Part shown: positions 24,501-39,500 of the stretch, in pieces
How positions within the stretch are numbered: the first letter of the stretch is position 1
Layout of the letters: the number at the start of each line of letters is the position of its first letter
Source of the DNA: Bradysia coprophila
Lineage: Eukaryota; Arthropoda; Insecta; Diptera; Sciaridae
NCBI RefSeq assembly: GCF_014529535.1
Contig: NW_023503293.1
Coordinates: 7,580,729 to 7,644,728 of the forward strand
Direction: 5' to 3'
Length of the DNA stretch: 64,000 nucleotides
Program-made: the position numbers and the translations under genes
Notes under the pieces: model-generated
What the model was told of the DNA's origin: nothing
The model's input: only the letters and a program-made list of their open reading frames with translations
Database searches by the model: none

Positions 24501-27500
24501 GCATGAATGTAGGACTTATTTTACCACAAAGAATAAAAACAAAGAAAAATTAATTAATAAAAAGTCAGTCACTGATTGACTAGAACGTCTTGAAATTTGT
24601 TGCCGTCAGCAGTTGGTTCAAATGCAACTGTCAAATCTAAACTTTTCACTGGATAAGCAATTTCGCCGACCATTGCTCTATGAGACAAAATTTTCAGCAC
24701 ATTCTTAGGATGACCTAAGAACCACCAACAGTCAACAGATTTACAGTAATAAGTCGAAAAATGAATCGAATCGTTTCTGTTACAACAGTGAGTTCGGTGA
24801 TGGATTACGCTTTCGTCAGCTTCCATACAAAATGTGCGTAACAAAGCTGAAGATGTCGGAAATACAAGCGTCAGCAATTTGAAAAAGAAATTCGAAAAAA
24901 ATATCTCCCAGTGAAGATAGCCCCGGAACATTCGGATGTTCGCAACAAGATCTTTGACCCGGCGATTTCCATTCAAAATTTGAAAATATCTGATTCTGTA
25001 TAGCAGAAGAACGAGAGGCCAATAGAGAAATGTTTATAGCGTGAAAGAGATAGAAAATGTTTGTGTTCCGAAATCAGTCCTATCAGTCACTAGATAGAGA
25101 GACGTTTTTCTCGTCTACCCGGCAGTTCTTTTGCCACGTTAATTAGCTAATGAGAAGACGTTTTACGTTTCATAAATTAAAAATTCGCAAAAAAAATAAT
25201 TAAGAAGCAAGAGAGAGAAGAGAAACGAAAGAAAAACAAACAAAAAACTAAGAAAAAAGTCAATAGAAATGAAACACCACTTGCCTGAAACAAGACTGGC
25301 AAAGGTGGCTGGTTGAATTGGTGCTCCAGCCGACACACTCAATGGTGTGCCATTTGCTGTGGTAAAACTCATACCACCAGCACCACATAATAATCCTAAA
25401 TTGATTTTAATCGAATGGAATAGCGTGTCTCTTTCACAAGAATTTTGTTTTGTTTAATCGAGCAACACATACCTTGAGTGATAGCTGCATTCGAAACATC
25501 CACATACGCTGATGATGGCATTAAACTAGATGGTGGACCATTTGCATCACAAATTAATTGAAGATTTGTGTCTTGAATAGGAACGTCCAACTGAAATCAG
25601 ATAACAGTAAAAATTGAATTCCGTCTCAACGACTCCAATGCAGTGCAATAGCTACTCACCAAAATGTCATCCGAATTGGGCATATTGGTAGCACCTTTAT
25701 CCTCGCCGATCGGTTGCGAACGAACCGCTTGACCATCAATCGAACTCAACTCGAATGGAGCCGGTGCTTGACGATTTTTACGTAGAAGACTTTTTTGATT
25801 GTTTTGATTCGAATTGGTAGTGGCTGGCGATGCTGCTACAAGGCTTGGCATGACGAGATGTTGTTGTTGTTGTTGTTGCTGTTGCATCAATTGTTGTTGC
25901 TGCAGCGGTGATTGGTTAACCACATTGCCGACAACATTTCCCATTGGCGCTCGAAAGCCCTGCGCAAGACCGTCTTTGTAGCCCTGATTGCGAAAGTATC
26001 GCATTCTAGCTTTGTTATCCAGATTTTTTGGTATTACAATGGGATTCGATATAATTTGATGCTCAATGAATTCTTTGTGGTTATTAAAGCCTTGATTATG
26101 GAAAAGTTGCTGGTTCGATACTCTTATAGCTTCTGGAACTTCGTGAAGGCCAGGTGGTGCATTTAATTGGATTTGTTGTTGCTGCATTTGCTGCTGCTGT
26201 TGTTGCTGCTGCTGCTGCTGTTGTTGCTGTTGTTGTTGTTGTTGTTGCTGCTGCTGTTGCTGCATTTGCTGTTGTTGTTGTTGCTGCTGCTGCTGCTGCA
26301 TTGATACGTTGCTGAGCTGCGGTGGTATCTGTGGCTGCGCTTTCAACGCCTAAGATAAACAATTTAAAAATGGAAACCTGAAGTCATTGGACCCTCTCAA
26401 CCCTCTCTCTCCCTTACCTGTGGAACAACAACTTGCAGCGCTTGATTCTCATGGATCCGAATTTGTCCGTTAACATCTCCAACTGATGCCATAGCTGATG
26501 TTAACATCGACTCGGGATAATCTAGTAACAATTGAACAACGCCAATATGGCCACCTTTCGATGCCTCGATTAGCATTGTACTGTTATCCTTAAGCTTATG
26601 GAACGGATCGGCACCACTTTTCAGCAAAAGTTCAACAACGGCTTGATGGCCACCAGCACAAGCCAATGACAACGGTGTATGGTCATTATTTGTTGATTGA
26701 CGATTCACATCAGCCCCTTTGCTAATCAGAAATTTAATCGTACAAATGTGACCAGCCCGGCAAGACTTCATCAGTGGCGTTCGGCCGCCCTCGGACTCGT
26801 GTTCCAGTTCAGCACCATAAATTAGTAACACTTCGGCAACGTCGGTGTGACCATTTTCGCAAGCATAGGTTAATGCTGTGTCACGGGTTTGCGTTTGAGC
26901 GTGACCGTTTGCGCCATTTTCAAGCAAAAATTTGACCAGCTCAATGTGACCCTCCTGAGCAGCTTCCATCAATGGAGTTGAAGCACCCAATTCGATATCA
27001 GCCCCGTGCTTTAGTAAATAGTCAGCCACTTCCAAAAATCCACCACAACATGCCAGTGTCAAAGCCGTCTCTTGAGTTTCTTCCGTTTGAGCGTTAATAT
27101 TGGCATCTGTAAAATTACCGTAAAATGAGCGGTGATGCGTTACGTGCCGATAAATGTACTACTTACTTTGTGCCAGTAGCAAGGCGACCATTTCTTCGTG
27201 ACCTTCACGAGAAGCTTCCATCAGTGGCGTGTATCCCTCATCGTTGACCTCTTCGATATTGGCACCGCGTTCAATCAGAAGCATGGCTAGGTCAACATGA
27301 CCACCACATGCAGCTAAAGTTAATGGCGATTCGAACGAATCAGTTGGCATATTCACTTGAGCGCCAGAGTCAAGTAGTAATCTGGCCACTTCAACGTGTC
27401 CGTCCATAGACGCCTCCATTAGTGCCGTGTGCATTTCATCGGTTTTGTGTTCCTGATCTGCGCCCGCCTCCAACAGAAAACGTACCATATCCAGATGACC

Positions 27501-30500
27501 TTTATAGCAAGCCAACGTCAACGCACTTTCCTTGAACTCGTTCGAATGGGTATTGATGCCGGCACCATGTTGAAGAAGAATCTAGAATGAGGAAAAGGTT
27601 TTGGATCATTATTGATGTAGGAGTAGCAATTTGAAATGGATGCATGCGGTCTTTCAGCTGCATCAGATAAGATCAAGTAAGGGTCATTGCCCGAATTTGT
27701 AAAGTACGGAACTGTTACGCTCAACACACGATTAAACTCAAAGGCTCACGATCTCGGGTTTAATCACTTGCTTTACCGGACATAGTTAAAGGGTCAATCA
27801 AATCCAAAATTGCCAAAAATTCAAAAACTTACTTTGGCTACTTCAACGTGGCCAGCCGATGCAGCTTCCATTAGCGGAGTGTGACCGTTTTCGTTGTGAT
27901 CTTCGACATTTGCCTTTTTATCCAATAATTCACGAACAGCTTCCACATGACCGCCCGCACAAGCATACATCAGTGGTGTGTTTCCCGTGGACGATTGTGC
28001 ATTCACATCGGCTTTATGTTGTAACAGTAATTTTATGATGTCAACATGACCGGCCGATGCGGCTTCCATCAACGGTGTACAATCATTCTTTTGACCACGA
28101 TCTTCCACTTGTGCCGACATAGCCAACAGAACCTACGAATATTTGGGTCAAGGTTAGAAACAGAGCACGAACGTGACTGGGCAGCATGTTTGAATACCTG
28201 TGCAAGTTCATAGTAGCCAGCTGAACAAGCTAATGAAAGTAGTGATTCACCATCGTCGGTACCTTCGTTAATGGTGTTGTTGCCATCGCCGAGCAGACGA
28301 CGAACAGTGTTTACGTCATTATCGGCACAGGCAGCCATAAGAGATCGCGAAATCAAACTAAAACCACGTAGAATTCTATTTTAAAACAATTTATGATTTT
28401 TGTAAAATTTCTCTTTCATTTCTGGATATTTGTTAATTAAAAATTGTGCAAAAGCATTAATCATCCATACTCAAAAGCGAGAATATTTCCATTTCTTTCG
28501 ATTCAATTCTTTTTGTTTTGTTCTTTAATTTGGTGGATACTCGTTTTTCTTCCGATGATGTGAATGGTCTCGAAACAAATATCACAGAAATGGAATAATT
28601 AACAAATGGGAGGGTGGGCTTTCTTTTGACGTATTTTTAAAAAGATTGCATAACCAGCGGGCTTGTATAAATTTTTTTTAGAGAATTTAAAGAATTTAAC
28701 ATACCTTCTATCACGAGGACCACTTTCATTACGCATTCGATTCAAAGCTTGCGCAGCCTCATCTAAAGCAATTGTGGCATTTCTAATAACAGGCACATTA
28801 TTTTCATGAGCTAGAAAAGAAATGTGAAAATTTTAGTCGGTTGTCCTTCCCGAAACGAGATTTTTTTTTTAAACACACCAGCTGCTTCCAGTAATGCTTC
28901 CAATCGGTTATTGGTATTTGTGTTGGTGTCATGGTGAATTTGATCATTGTCCTTCATGCCAGCTAGAATCTCCGGTTTGAAGAAAAAATTTTCAACTAAC
29001 ATCTGCGCTTTGTTCGGAATATCGTAATCTTCATCCTCGCTGGGACCCTGCACATAATAGAAAATGGAAATTGTTCAGAATTTCGTTCACTAAATTGCAA
29101 TTATTTTCTTTTACTATTTCATCTTCGTCCTCATCATCTTCTTCGTCTTCGTCATTTGTTTCGTCGATGTAAACATCATGATCGCAACTATCTGAACACG
29201 AATCTTGAATTTCTTCCTCCAGATCGGCCTGGAATTTTAATTTGTTTTTATAGTTTACAAAACAAAAAAAATGGATTCAATTCTTGTATAGATGTGGCTT
29301 TCATTAGGTTTTAGAATGGCAAAGCGAATGAAGATTGGAATTTACTTGGAGCTTTCGTCTCCATTTTTTCTTTTTTTTTTGGAATGGAAGAACATTCAGT
29401 TTAATGAAAACTCTTGGTGAAGATATACGTGAAGGGATAGGGGTCAGGCAATTGTAGTAGTGCAGTAGTACACAAATTTGTACATGAATTGGATTATTGG
29501 CATAGTTACCAAAGCTCCCAACGAGGAACACAAATAATTACAAATGTTTTCACATATTTGGTGGAAATACTCGACTTTTCTAACCGACTACACAGACCAA
29601 TCTAATTACTGATTCATTGTTGATTTTTTCTACATCACGCCATTTATTACGAATTTCGTAATTGTTCCATTATAAAGTGTGTGATCGTAGCTGCAAATTT
29701 ACTACAAAATCTAATGAGTGCTACACAGCTAGTAGTACATTCCGATTTCACACATTGTATGAATAAAATACGAAATTCGTAAATGGCGTGTTGGGTATCA
29801 GATCTTCAATTATGTAACTTTAGTCGTGTGTAGTCGTTGTACATAGTCAATAGAGTTGCACTCATAACACTTTAATCGCCTCTCATCATTCTGTATGTAA
29901 TTTCAATGAGATTCATTTTGAAGTTAATCCTCAAAAATATTTGTTCTGTACATCATCAGGCCGGGAGGTATTTTATATCAACTATATGTACAGCAGTAAC
30001 GAAAACTTTGGAAATTTGAATTGCTTTCAAATACGATCTAACGTAGAGACATATATGCTGTGATGAATATGACCATCGAATATGAGTGTAAATACGTCTC
30101 GTCGGCTGTATCGTTTTCCAATTCGACGACAAACGACATTTGAGACTCGATTTAAACAAAACGTTACAGTAAAAGTATCGTTCACAACGGATGTTAGTAT
30201 GGAACACGTAACAAAAAAAATTCTTTCTCATTTTTGAACGCTAACTTTGTCCATGTTTAATTCCTAACTGTATTCTCTTAATATTCTGAAGACACGAAAA
30301 TAGGATAGAATTCAACTCCTGCTTGGCCATTTGAGTACTCAGTTTTTTTCTTCTTTCTTCTTATTTACATTCAATGAAATGAATAATCAAAATTGTTGTT
30401 TCCGCGGTATTTTCAGCGTACTTTACATTCAATCGGTATTTTAACTACACATTTTGTCACCCAGTTTGTCACCATTTAAAACGCACATTCAACCTTGCAT

Positions 30501-33500
30501 TGTATACCATATACTATATATAGAAGTTAAAAACATTAAACTGCATCTAACCGCATTTGTTGAACGAATAGCCCCTTGGGAAAACATATATTACACACTT
30601 TACCACACAAAAAAAACATGTCATGTCCAACTGTATAAGAATTCCTTTGATCTTCTGTTTGGTCAACACACCGGGAGAGAAGGAGAGATGTAAGAGATGG
30701 AAAAGATTAGTTGAATGACATTCGATAAAGGGAAGTGGGAAGTGAATTTTAGTTTAGCCACATAGGGATTGATATGAATGAAAGACTATTGTACGTATGG
30801 AAGTCAACCGTGAGTAATTTTGTTCTTTTGTATTGCAAATATTTGCGACTAAGGTCATACTGTTTTAACATAACTAAGAACTAAGCTCATCCCAAACTAA
30901 GCAGCAGAAAAAATAGTTTCATTGTTACAAGCTGCTTCAACTAATGGGTCGATTAGGAATCATTGTATGGAAGCACATATAGAAGTACGTCAACCTTCGT
31001 TGTAACTATTAAGTACAATCAGTTTCACACAGTCCCCTGACTTCACCCATTCGAAACGCTTTCAATTCAAGAAATAAAAAGTAAATCAAGAAAACGTTTT
31101 AAGTTTGCTGCTGAACGCTAGCGCCGTCTAATGTCGATTCGAAAGGTGAACAAAAAAAAAATGAAAGAAAAATTATGATTGGTATGCAGTTCGTCGATTA
31201 GGCTTAAGTGTGTGTATATTGAAAGTGAAGCGAAAAAAAATCGACTTTTCAAGGTTTTATTTATTGTTAGCCATTGAGAAATATCATAGCTCTGCATCAT
31301 CCCAACAGAATTGTTTATTTTTCATTTGTTTTTTTGTCGGTTTAAGTGTTTTCGAACGCCGTCGACCAGGAATTCACAAAAGAAAGAGAGAGAGAGAGAG
31401 AGAGTGAGAGTGAAAAATGCCATCTAATCACATCGGTATCGGAATATCTGCATAGAAAAAGTAAAATTAACTTTCACCACTAGAAATTATTCATTTGAAA
31501 AGCATTAGGTCGAGGTCGTATCTAATATACCATTTTATAACGATGGTTGAAGAAACTAAAAAAAATCTAACTGTTGCTTGTACCAAAACGTACTTTTATA
31601 TTCAACAACAAAAAGTGGCTAATTGTATCATTCGAAAACATGACGCTGATCGAAAAAAAAAACTTTTTGTTGTTGTTGTTCGCAATCTAATGTTTGAGTT
31701 GCAAGAAGAGAAATATTATAAACTTTGTACCCAAATTGCAGCTGTTAATCACTATTGGTTGTGTGTCTAATAGACAGTCACTGTCTATGTTACGGCTTAT
31801 TAAATGGTATTTCTCTGTTGAAATCTCAACGTCAAACAGAACCTACACTTAAATTAATTGAGCTACAAATGGAGCACACTATATATTTCAATTGCATCGT
31901 TGTTATTGCTGATAAGAATTATAGTACAACGACAATGGAAATTGCAGAGAGATGTCTGTTTGAGAGTAAAAAACAAACTATTTTAGATTATAAGGTGTGC
32001 CCTGGCATCAGAATCCATATTTTGATGGAATGTCGTAAAGTTTTTAAATAAAATTCAGATTTCAATTTTGGAACAGTGTGCCGCATCCATCAAAACTGCT
32101 TTTAACCTCTGGAACCTCTGATTCTAATAAAAAAAATTTATGAAACTTCTGCGACGGAATTTGTACAAAACTGAAAATGGCGAAATAATGAGCCATCATT
32201 ATTTTCGAATAAAAATATCGCTTCGTATTGCCCCAGCAAATGGTATTGAAATTCCCGGTTGACGCAGCAATATTTCAGAAATAATGCTGACTCTGCTGCA
32301 TGACGCATTAAGGTGTGATTCTGCAACGAACGTTGCATACAGCTAGAGAAAAAGTTTTTCGATCTGATATTATCGTCAATTTAATGATCTGTACCGAAGC
32401 AATGCCTCAGAGATTGTAGGGAAAATGTAAATTTGATGAAAGACTTTTTTTTAGTACACAGTACATGGTGATGAAGGTGCTAAGACACTAAACTAACCAG
32501 TTAAATGAATTGGCATATAATTCATCGAAGGTGAAGTTGAAATACGATCACTCTGTCGTGCAAAACACATTCATAATAAAAGCGGGTAGGGTATAGGGTA
32601 ACCACGAAAATTATATTTTAACCGAAGAAAAACCTTCGATCTATTTCATGGCATCGTCGAGCTTCTCCAGTTCAGTAGCCGAGTATTTACGAAATTTAAT
32701 TTTCCCCCCATATTTATTCAGACTAAGCTAAATTACCGGAATCAAATTCCGCAGTTATAAATCACGTACATTAATACCAAATTGATACATTAAAATAATT
32801 TTAACTTTGTGTGCATAACTATCTCTCACGTAATTGTATTCCCAGATAGATAATGGGATGTTGAAACAAAAATAATTTCGTTTCCAACCCCGCGTATAAC
32901 AATACGTATATTCCACATAAGACAAGTTGCATTTCGAATACAAAACAAAATTGTTTCGTTTATGTTCGTCTATGATTTGAGACAATATTTTAAAAAAAAA
33001 GAAGAAGAAAAAAGCATTTTCTTAATGGATAATCATGTACTGAAATGAGGTCACTGACCGTGTTGCCGTGTCTATACATTTAAGTTATATTATAATACAT
33101 GAATTCTGTACGATATATACAACAATAAAAATATGATCACTAAAGTTAAATTATTATAAATACCTACGCTTCACTACACGTTAACACCGATTGTATACAT
33201 ATTTCTATCAGCTGAGCATATCTAGTGTTTAGAGCTCAGCTTTTTAGCCCCGTACGAAGTACAAAGGGGCTTATAGGATTACGATGCCGTGTGTAATTGA
33301 TGGAATTCGAAGCAGACGGTAAGGGCAAAGTGTTTGCCTATGTTCATAGATGACGAATCTGCAATAAAAATTTTGTCTGTCCGTCTGTCCGTCTGTCCGT
33401 CTGTCCGTCTGTCCGTCTGTCCGTCTGTCCGTCTGTCCGTCTGTCCGTCTGTCCGTCTGTCACGTCGATATCTTGAGTAAATCAAATCCGATTTCAAAAT

Positions 33501-36500
33501 TTTTTTTTTCCCTGAAAGATAGTCGAAATAGTGAGGCTAAGTTCGAAGATGGGCATATTCGGGTCGGCCCTTCGTGACTTAGGACCACCTAAGTGATTTA
33601 AGGTCTTTTGGTGATATTTATGGCAAAATAAACGATGGAAATGTAAATGACACGGCAAATGATAGGTATTGTCAATACCAATCCAGGAAAAAAAAGTTTT
33701 TTAAAATCGGGTGAGTGGACCGTGAGTTAGGGCCTTAGAAGTGAAATGCTACTAGGGCCCTATGTGTATTTCACATAGAACTCGAGTAAATTTCATTCGT
33801 TTTTCGTAATTTTTGTTTGATTTGGAAGGTAATCGAATGCCGAATAGAATGTAGTTGAAAAAAAATTAAATTTGGGTCCTTGGCCTAAGGCCGCTACTAG
33901 GGCCCTATGTGCATTTCACATATAACTCGAGTATATTTCATCCGTTATTCGTAATTTTTGTTTCATTTGGAAGGTAATCAAAGGCCGAATAGAATGTTGT
34001 TGAAAAAAAATTAAATTTGGGTCCTTGGACTTAGGCCACTACTAGGGCCCTATGTGTATTTTACATATAACTCGAGCAAATTTCATCCGTTTTTCGTAAT
34101 TTTTGTTTCATTTGGGAGGTAATCAAAGGCCGAATAGAATGTAGTTGAAAAAAAAATTAAATTTGGGTCCTCGGACTGAGGCCGATACTAGGGCCCTATG
34201 TGTATTTTACATATAACTCGAGCAAATTTCATTCGTTTTTCGTAATTTTTGTTTCATTTGGAAGGTAATCAAAGGCCGAATAGAATGTTGTTGTAAAAAA
34301 AATTAAATTTGGGTCCTTGGACTAAGGCCACTACTAGGGCCCTATGTGTATTTTACATACAACTCGAGCAAATTTCATCCGTTTTTCGTAATTTTTGTTT
34401 CATTTGGGAGGTAATCAAAGGCCGAATAGAATGTAGTTGAAAAAAAAAAAAATTTGGGTCCTCGGACTGAGGCCGATACTAGGGCCCTATGTGTATTTTA
34501 CATATAACTCGAGCAAATTTCATCCGTTTTTCGTAATTTTTGTTTCATTTGGAAGGTAATCAAAGGCCGAATAGAATGTAGTTGAAAAAAATTTTAAATT
34601 TGGGTCCTCGGACTGAGGCCGATACTAGGCCCTTCAAAAAAATAAAATTTTAGGGCGATTTGAAATTTTTGTTTCATTTGAAAGGAACGTCGTACGGGGC
34701 TTCGTAATTGCGCTATGCGCAATTTGTAAGATGTACATATTACATAATAATTTTACTTTAACTACATTAACCGGCGCAATAGGCTTACGGTCAAAGTAGG
34801 GTGACAGACGCACTAGGGTCACGTACGCAATAGATATACGGGTTTGTACGGGGCTCAGTCGCAGCAAACGCTCCGACTGTTCTGATGGCTCGTTTTATTA
34901 TTTATTATTCATTTTCGTTCATATATAATAGTGAATGACGTCACACGTCACACATTCATCATTTGGTAGAGAAATATCTTATTATTTCCAAACCAAAAAT
35001 TCCCACAATAGCTCAGCTGAACTTTACACTGTCATAACAGTTTGGGCCAGAGTGATTTTCAGAGTCGGTTTTTTTTGGCGTGGTAACATTTCATCACACA
35101 CAAACTGGATGTGTGTACTGTAACACCGGTTGTGCTAGAAGGTGAAATCTACATTTTCTGAAAGACAATCGTTTCCCGGAACCAATATGTATATGCGGAA
35201 GAGACACTACGACTGTTCCTATTTCTCGGTGTAAAACTTAATTAGTTAGACGATCGGATGAGATCTGGGTCCGGCGTATCAACGCCGCAAGTTTTATGAT
35301 CTATAAAAACAACATTCTCGGGTAAGAGTGATTAATACAATCGAAAACTCGAAAAGCGATATAGTTTTGGGCGTTGTACACATCGTCAATTTTTGTGGCA
35401 ATAACTATTCGTCGTAGAATCGATATAAATGCTGTGTAGTCGAATATGGATTAGAGTATACTGGTGGGTCAACAACTTGTGGCACATTCAATTGCGACAT
35501 AATATTCGTTTTCGGAATGAAACAAATAAAAAAACAACAAAAGTGGAGATGAAGTGGAGATAGAAATAAATTTTGCTACATTCTCGGGTCAATGTCGTTC
35601 AGCACTTGCAGAACTGATTGAATGTCGTGTCTTGTTTTTGTCTGTTTATCGGAAATTAATTAGTTAGCCACTTAGCCAACAAATCGGTGGTAAGACTCAG
35701 TTCGTAAAGAGATTGAATGCATAAATGAAGGCAAATTTTCTGACTAAGAAACCAAATGTTTACCTTTCGATTTTATGTTGTTACATCACAATATAGGATT
35801 TCAGTTTTAGGAGTTTCTTTGGCATAAATGTTCGGAAAATTAAGTCGAAGAGTTATTGTTTAAGGTATACTGATGGTAGAGGACTCCAACTTCACAATAG
35901 CCCGGTGAGCGACGTATTTCGTTCGGTATGTCTCCTAGATTACACTAGGCCAACCAGGTAAGTGTTAAAGGACAAACACACAAGGAACTGACCATTAGCT
36001 GGTGTACAGCCCGTCTGGCTAAGACGTCACATGTACAGATCGTTGTTGATATTCCATATCCTCTCCATTATTTGTGTCAAACTTCCGATTTCTCAGACAG
36101 ATTCACCTCGCGTCTTACTATGGTTATCGCATGTATATTCGTAAACAGTCCGTGTCTAGTTTCATTTTCGTAAGATCTCATTGTGAGACTCACCTTTCTT
36201 GAAGCGACAGGCTTAGCTATATGTATACATACGTGAACATATGAGCGCACTATGTTAAGCTCATGGTATGGTTCTTCGGAAAACTTATTGTGCAAGAGCA
36301 CCGAAAAGACTATTGTAATCTTATGGTACTACACAGTCCAGTAAGACGATTTCGTTCATCCCATATTACCAAAGAACTTCCATCCATGCCGATCAAAATA
36401 TTTCCAGCACTTTAAGAGGTCGGAGGTCTTGAATTCTGAATAGAAATCTCGCAAATGGATTGCGTAGAGAACAGACCACAAAGCCGAAATTATATCTGCG

Positions 36501-39500
36501 CTTTGATGGAGAACAAACGGACTGTTCTCATTGGGTCAGAGACTCTGGCAAATTTTCCGCTTCTGAGATTTTGACTGTGACTTTGGACAATCCATCCATA
36601 TCCCATATAGATGCAATAAATTCGGACATTTAACTATAGAAAAGTTTTAAAAGGATTATGCCAACGTTATAGCAGACCAAGGATCGAATATAATAATTGT
36701 ATTACCATGCAGAGAACAAACGGTCGTCAGACGGGTTGTATAGATTTGGTTAAACAAATTATATTTAAAAAAAAACTTAAACAAGACACACTCACAAAAG
36801 CGCACACGTAATGCAAAAATCAAAGCAACAACAACAAAATGATAAGTAAAACACAAACAATCCCTAATTAGTAAAATGTTTACTGGATTCGCATGTATGT
36901 AAATTTGAAATAAATATTATATAAATGTCTAAGGCCAGCCATTTCATTAGATAAAATTTGTTTTTTTTTAAATTAAATTACGTTTTTAATTTGGGAACAA
37001 AAAAAGAAAATTTGTAATGGGAAAAACAATCGACCATTAAATGGTTTTTTTTTTTTAAGAAAAAATAGGAAAGATGTTAGAGTATTAACGGAATCCAAAA
37101 AAAAATTAATAAAATTAACAAAAAATTACAAAATTATTTCCGAATTTGAATCACGGCATTTTTTTCAAAAAATTTTGTAACAAAAACGCATCGGAAAATA
37201 ATATTTTTTTTTGTTTATGTTGTAAAACACATCAGTTTACCAGAGTGTTAAAACTCTGTCCACTTACCAACAGGTCTGGCCTTAGACACAAGCATGCCAG
37301 AAGAATCTAGAAAACGAGAAAAAAGGACCGCAAAATTTAAAAAAATTTTAAAAATGGTTAAACATAAGCTTACTGTTGAAAACAAAAAATAAAAGCCAAA
37401 TTCATATCGAGATTCAGCGAGACACGGGATACACAGATTTAAAAAAAATTTGAGATGCAAATTTTTTTGTCCGTGTTACTTTCGATTTGTTAGGGACGTT
37501 CTTTAATAAACTCCGACCGGATTTAGAACCATTGCGTGAAGATTCTCGGCTAGTATGATGTAGGTAACCGGGTTCAAATCTCGTCAGTTACATAAACGTT
37601 TCTCATTTTAGATAAATAGAAAAATCCCTACACGCGATAGATGTCGACACATCTAAAAAAAGAAGTGTGATTCCTGGGGCATTAAAATGTAATGCCAAAA
37701 AAGATTCGGTCAGCGTACTGTTAATCTTTAAAAGTTTTAAATCGAGGTCCATACTTCTATCTGTGTATTTTTAGGTCCGTCTGAGATATGGCTCAGAATA
37801 CGAATGTCGTGTTTCTGCTATATATTCAAGTGAAACAATTGGTGAAAGAAAAGGATAAATGATGATGACATTACATAGCAAAATAAACCCTTACGTGTAT
37901 CCCATGCAACAGCATCTTAAAAACAGTTATATTTCAGATGTCAGTCAAACATTGAACTGGCAAGTAAACCTTCCCTTATATGTGCTCGGTCATCGGAATA
38001 AGAAGAACAAGAAAAAATGCAAGAAACATCTAAATGAGTCTATTTTTAAATGAAATGGTGCAACTTTAGCGATAAGAATAAGTTAGATTCGTACATTTGC
38101 AATCAATATACCGATGGTCTTTCACACGTCTTTGACCGCCGCATTTTACGAAATAATAAACATTTGGCGTCCAAAATGCACTTTTATCAAATGGAAAACA
38201 ATGAATGTTTTGTCAAAGATTAGTGAGGCTTGTGTCTTAGCTGTCCCATCAATAATATCAGGACTACAGTGTAGAGCTACTGAAATTTTAGTCTGGTGCC
38301 AAGTAGCAATTATTTCCGGAAAATAAGGACTAAGTGAAGTCTGAAGCTCTATTGAACCTTCTACCGATTTTAGCGCAGAAGATTTGGACGTCCTGTGGAT
38401 GAGTGTCACTTGGATATCTTGATATCAGAGCATGTAAGGTATGCAAGAACTGAGAGTACTTAAGAAGCAGGATGTTCCATTCTTAAAGGGTAAAATGTCT
38501 CTGCGTTTTCAGGGTCGTGTTTCCGTGATTCTACTCTAAATTCGACGACCTGAGTACCGACGACTGAAGAAACGACTAATTCAAGAAATGACGAGTAGCC
38601 GACGTTTCTTCGGGAAGTCATGGTTACATAACATATTGTAACGGTAAATTTCCTTATACAAAATGTTAAAAAGATGAAGAAACGTCGACTTCCGGAAGAA
38701 TGGTTGTCTGCTCGACATTTCTTCAGGGACTCGCCGTTTACACGGAAAGTTGCCGATGCTCAAGCCGTCAATATTTCAGCGCAATGTTTCCTTGTAGTTG
38801 TATTCTCATTGTAAGTAGCTTTCTGCCACATTGTTTCAAGACAATTTGTATGACGCAATTCCCGTGGCGTATTACATCAGTCTTTCACGATTGTGTCATC
38901 TAAAATTAGAGTAAAAGTGAGTGTTCTGTACATAAGCATTAAATGCACGACTAATGAAAGATCTCAAATGAATGATTCGTTGTCTGTTTACTTAATACGG
39001 TTTCAGATCCTACTAACGAATGCACGAACGCACGGAAAGTAAAAGTGACATTCAGACGATACCCAGAGAAACCAGACCATTTAGTTGTCAGACAGCTCGT
39101 CTAAAGCTTGAAAGTTTCATCATTTACCTGAAACGAACAGTCAAAAGTTTAATGCGTCTTGTATACTATCACTGTTATGCTAAATGTATTAGTTATAACA
39201 ATATATTCTACCGTGAAGTGATTCGTACATCGTACAATTAAAATAATTTGAGTGAATCTGGCTAATACATACGCGTCCACATAGATACGTATTATACACA
39301 AAGTGCAAAACCAATTTGTCCTAATTTCGGAAGCTTAAGCTTGAATGAAAAAGAAAACCAAACAACCGCTCTCCTAGTTTCAGAGATCGAGAATATTGGA
39401 CGGTCTGATATCGAGAAATTGTTGATCCCAATACTATATCTCAAAGACATATCCTGGTCTCACATTTGGAAACGATGTGAACGAATTAGATCTCTTACTG

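Larger units (their letters stand above)
33241..34890 (+). mobile_element. Interspersed element, family B, copy 1 (1.65 kb, with 145-bp tandem units)
   Basis: It begins AGCCCCGTACGAAGTAC at 33246. An inverted version (CGTCGTACGGGGCT) lies near 34687-34700, followed by a short palindrome GCGCTATGCGC. The shared 3' end is GGGGCTCAGTCGCAGCAAAC then GCTCCGACTGTTCTGATG. Inside are an octamer microsatellite (33374-33460) and six ~145-bp tandem units starting with GGGCCC at 33755, 33900, 34045, 34191, 34337 and 34482. A second copy in the same orientation lies at 49051-50200. No transposase is encoded. The class is unknown to me; the combination of internal tandem units and a 3' hairpin would fit a non-autonomous DNA element. 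Confidence 0.8.

Noticed and set aside
24569-24976. 135-codon minus-strand frame inside mask intron 11
   Set aside because: No family resemblance, and the intron boundaries around it keep mask in frame. Retained as a curiosity only.
26096-26362. PolyAla/Thr protein on the minus strand
   Set aside because: Alternative frame of the polyGln-coding CAG/CAA repeat in mask exon 9.
33279-33497. Minus-strand frame with repeated Arg-Thr-Asp-Gly-Gln units
   Set aside because: It is the octamer microsatellite of family B translated, not a repeat protein.
37551-37590. tRNA-like B box (GGGTTCAAATCTC)
   Set aside because: The T stem does not pair, the spacing to an upstream A-box-like word is too short, and no acceptor stem can be drawn. 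At most a tRNA-derived repeat fragment.
38595-38690. Short inverted match GACGTTTCTTC / GAAGAAACGTC in mask intron 1
   Set aside because: Only 11 bases with about 65 bp between; the surrounding similarity is patchy and may be chance.
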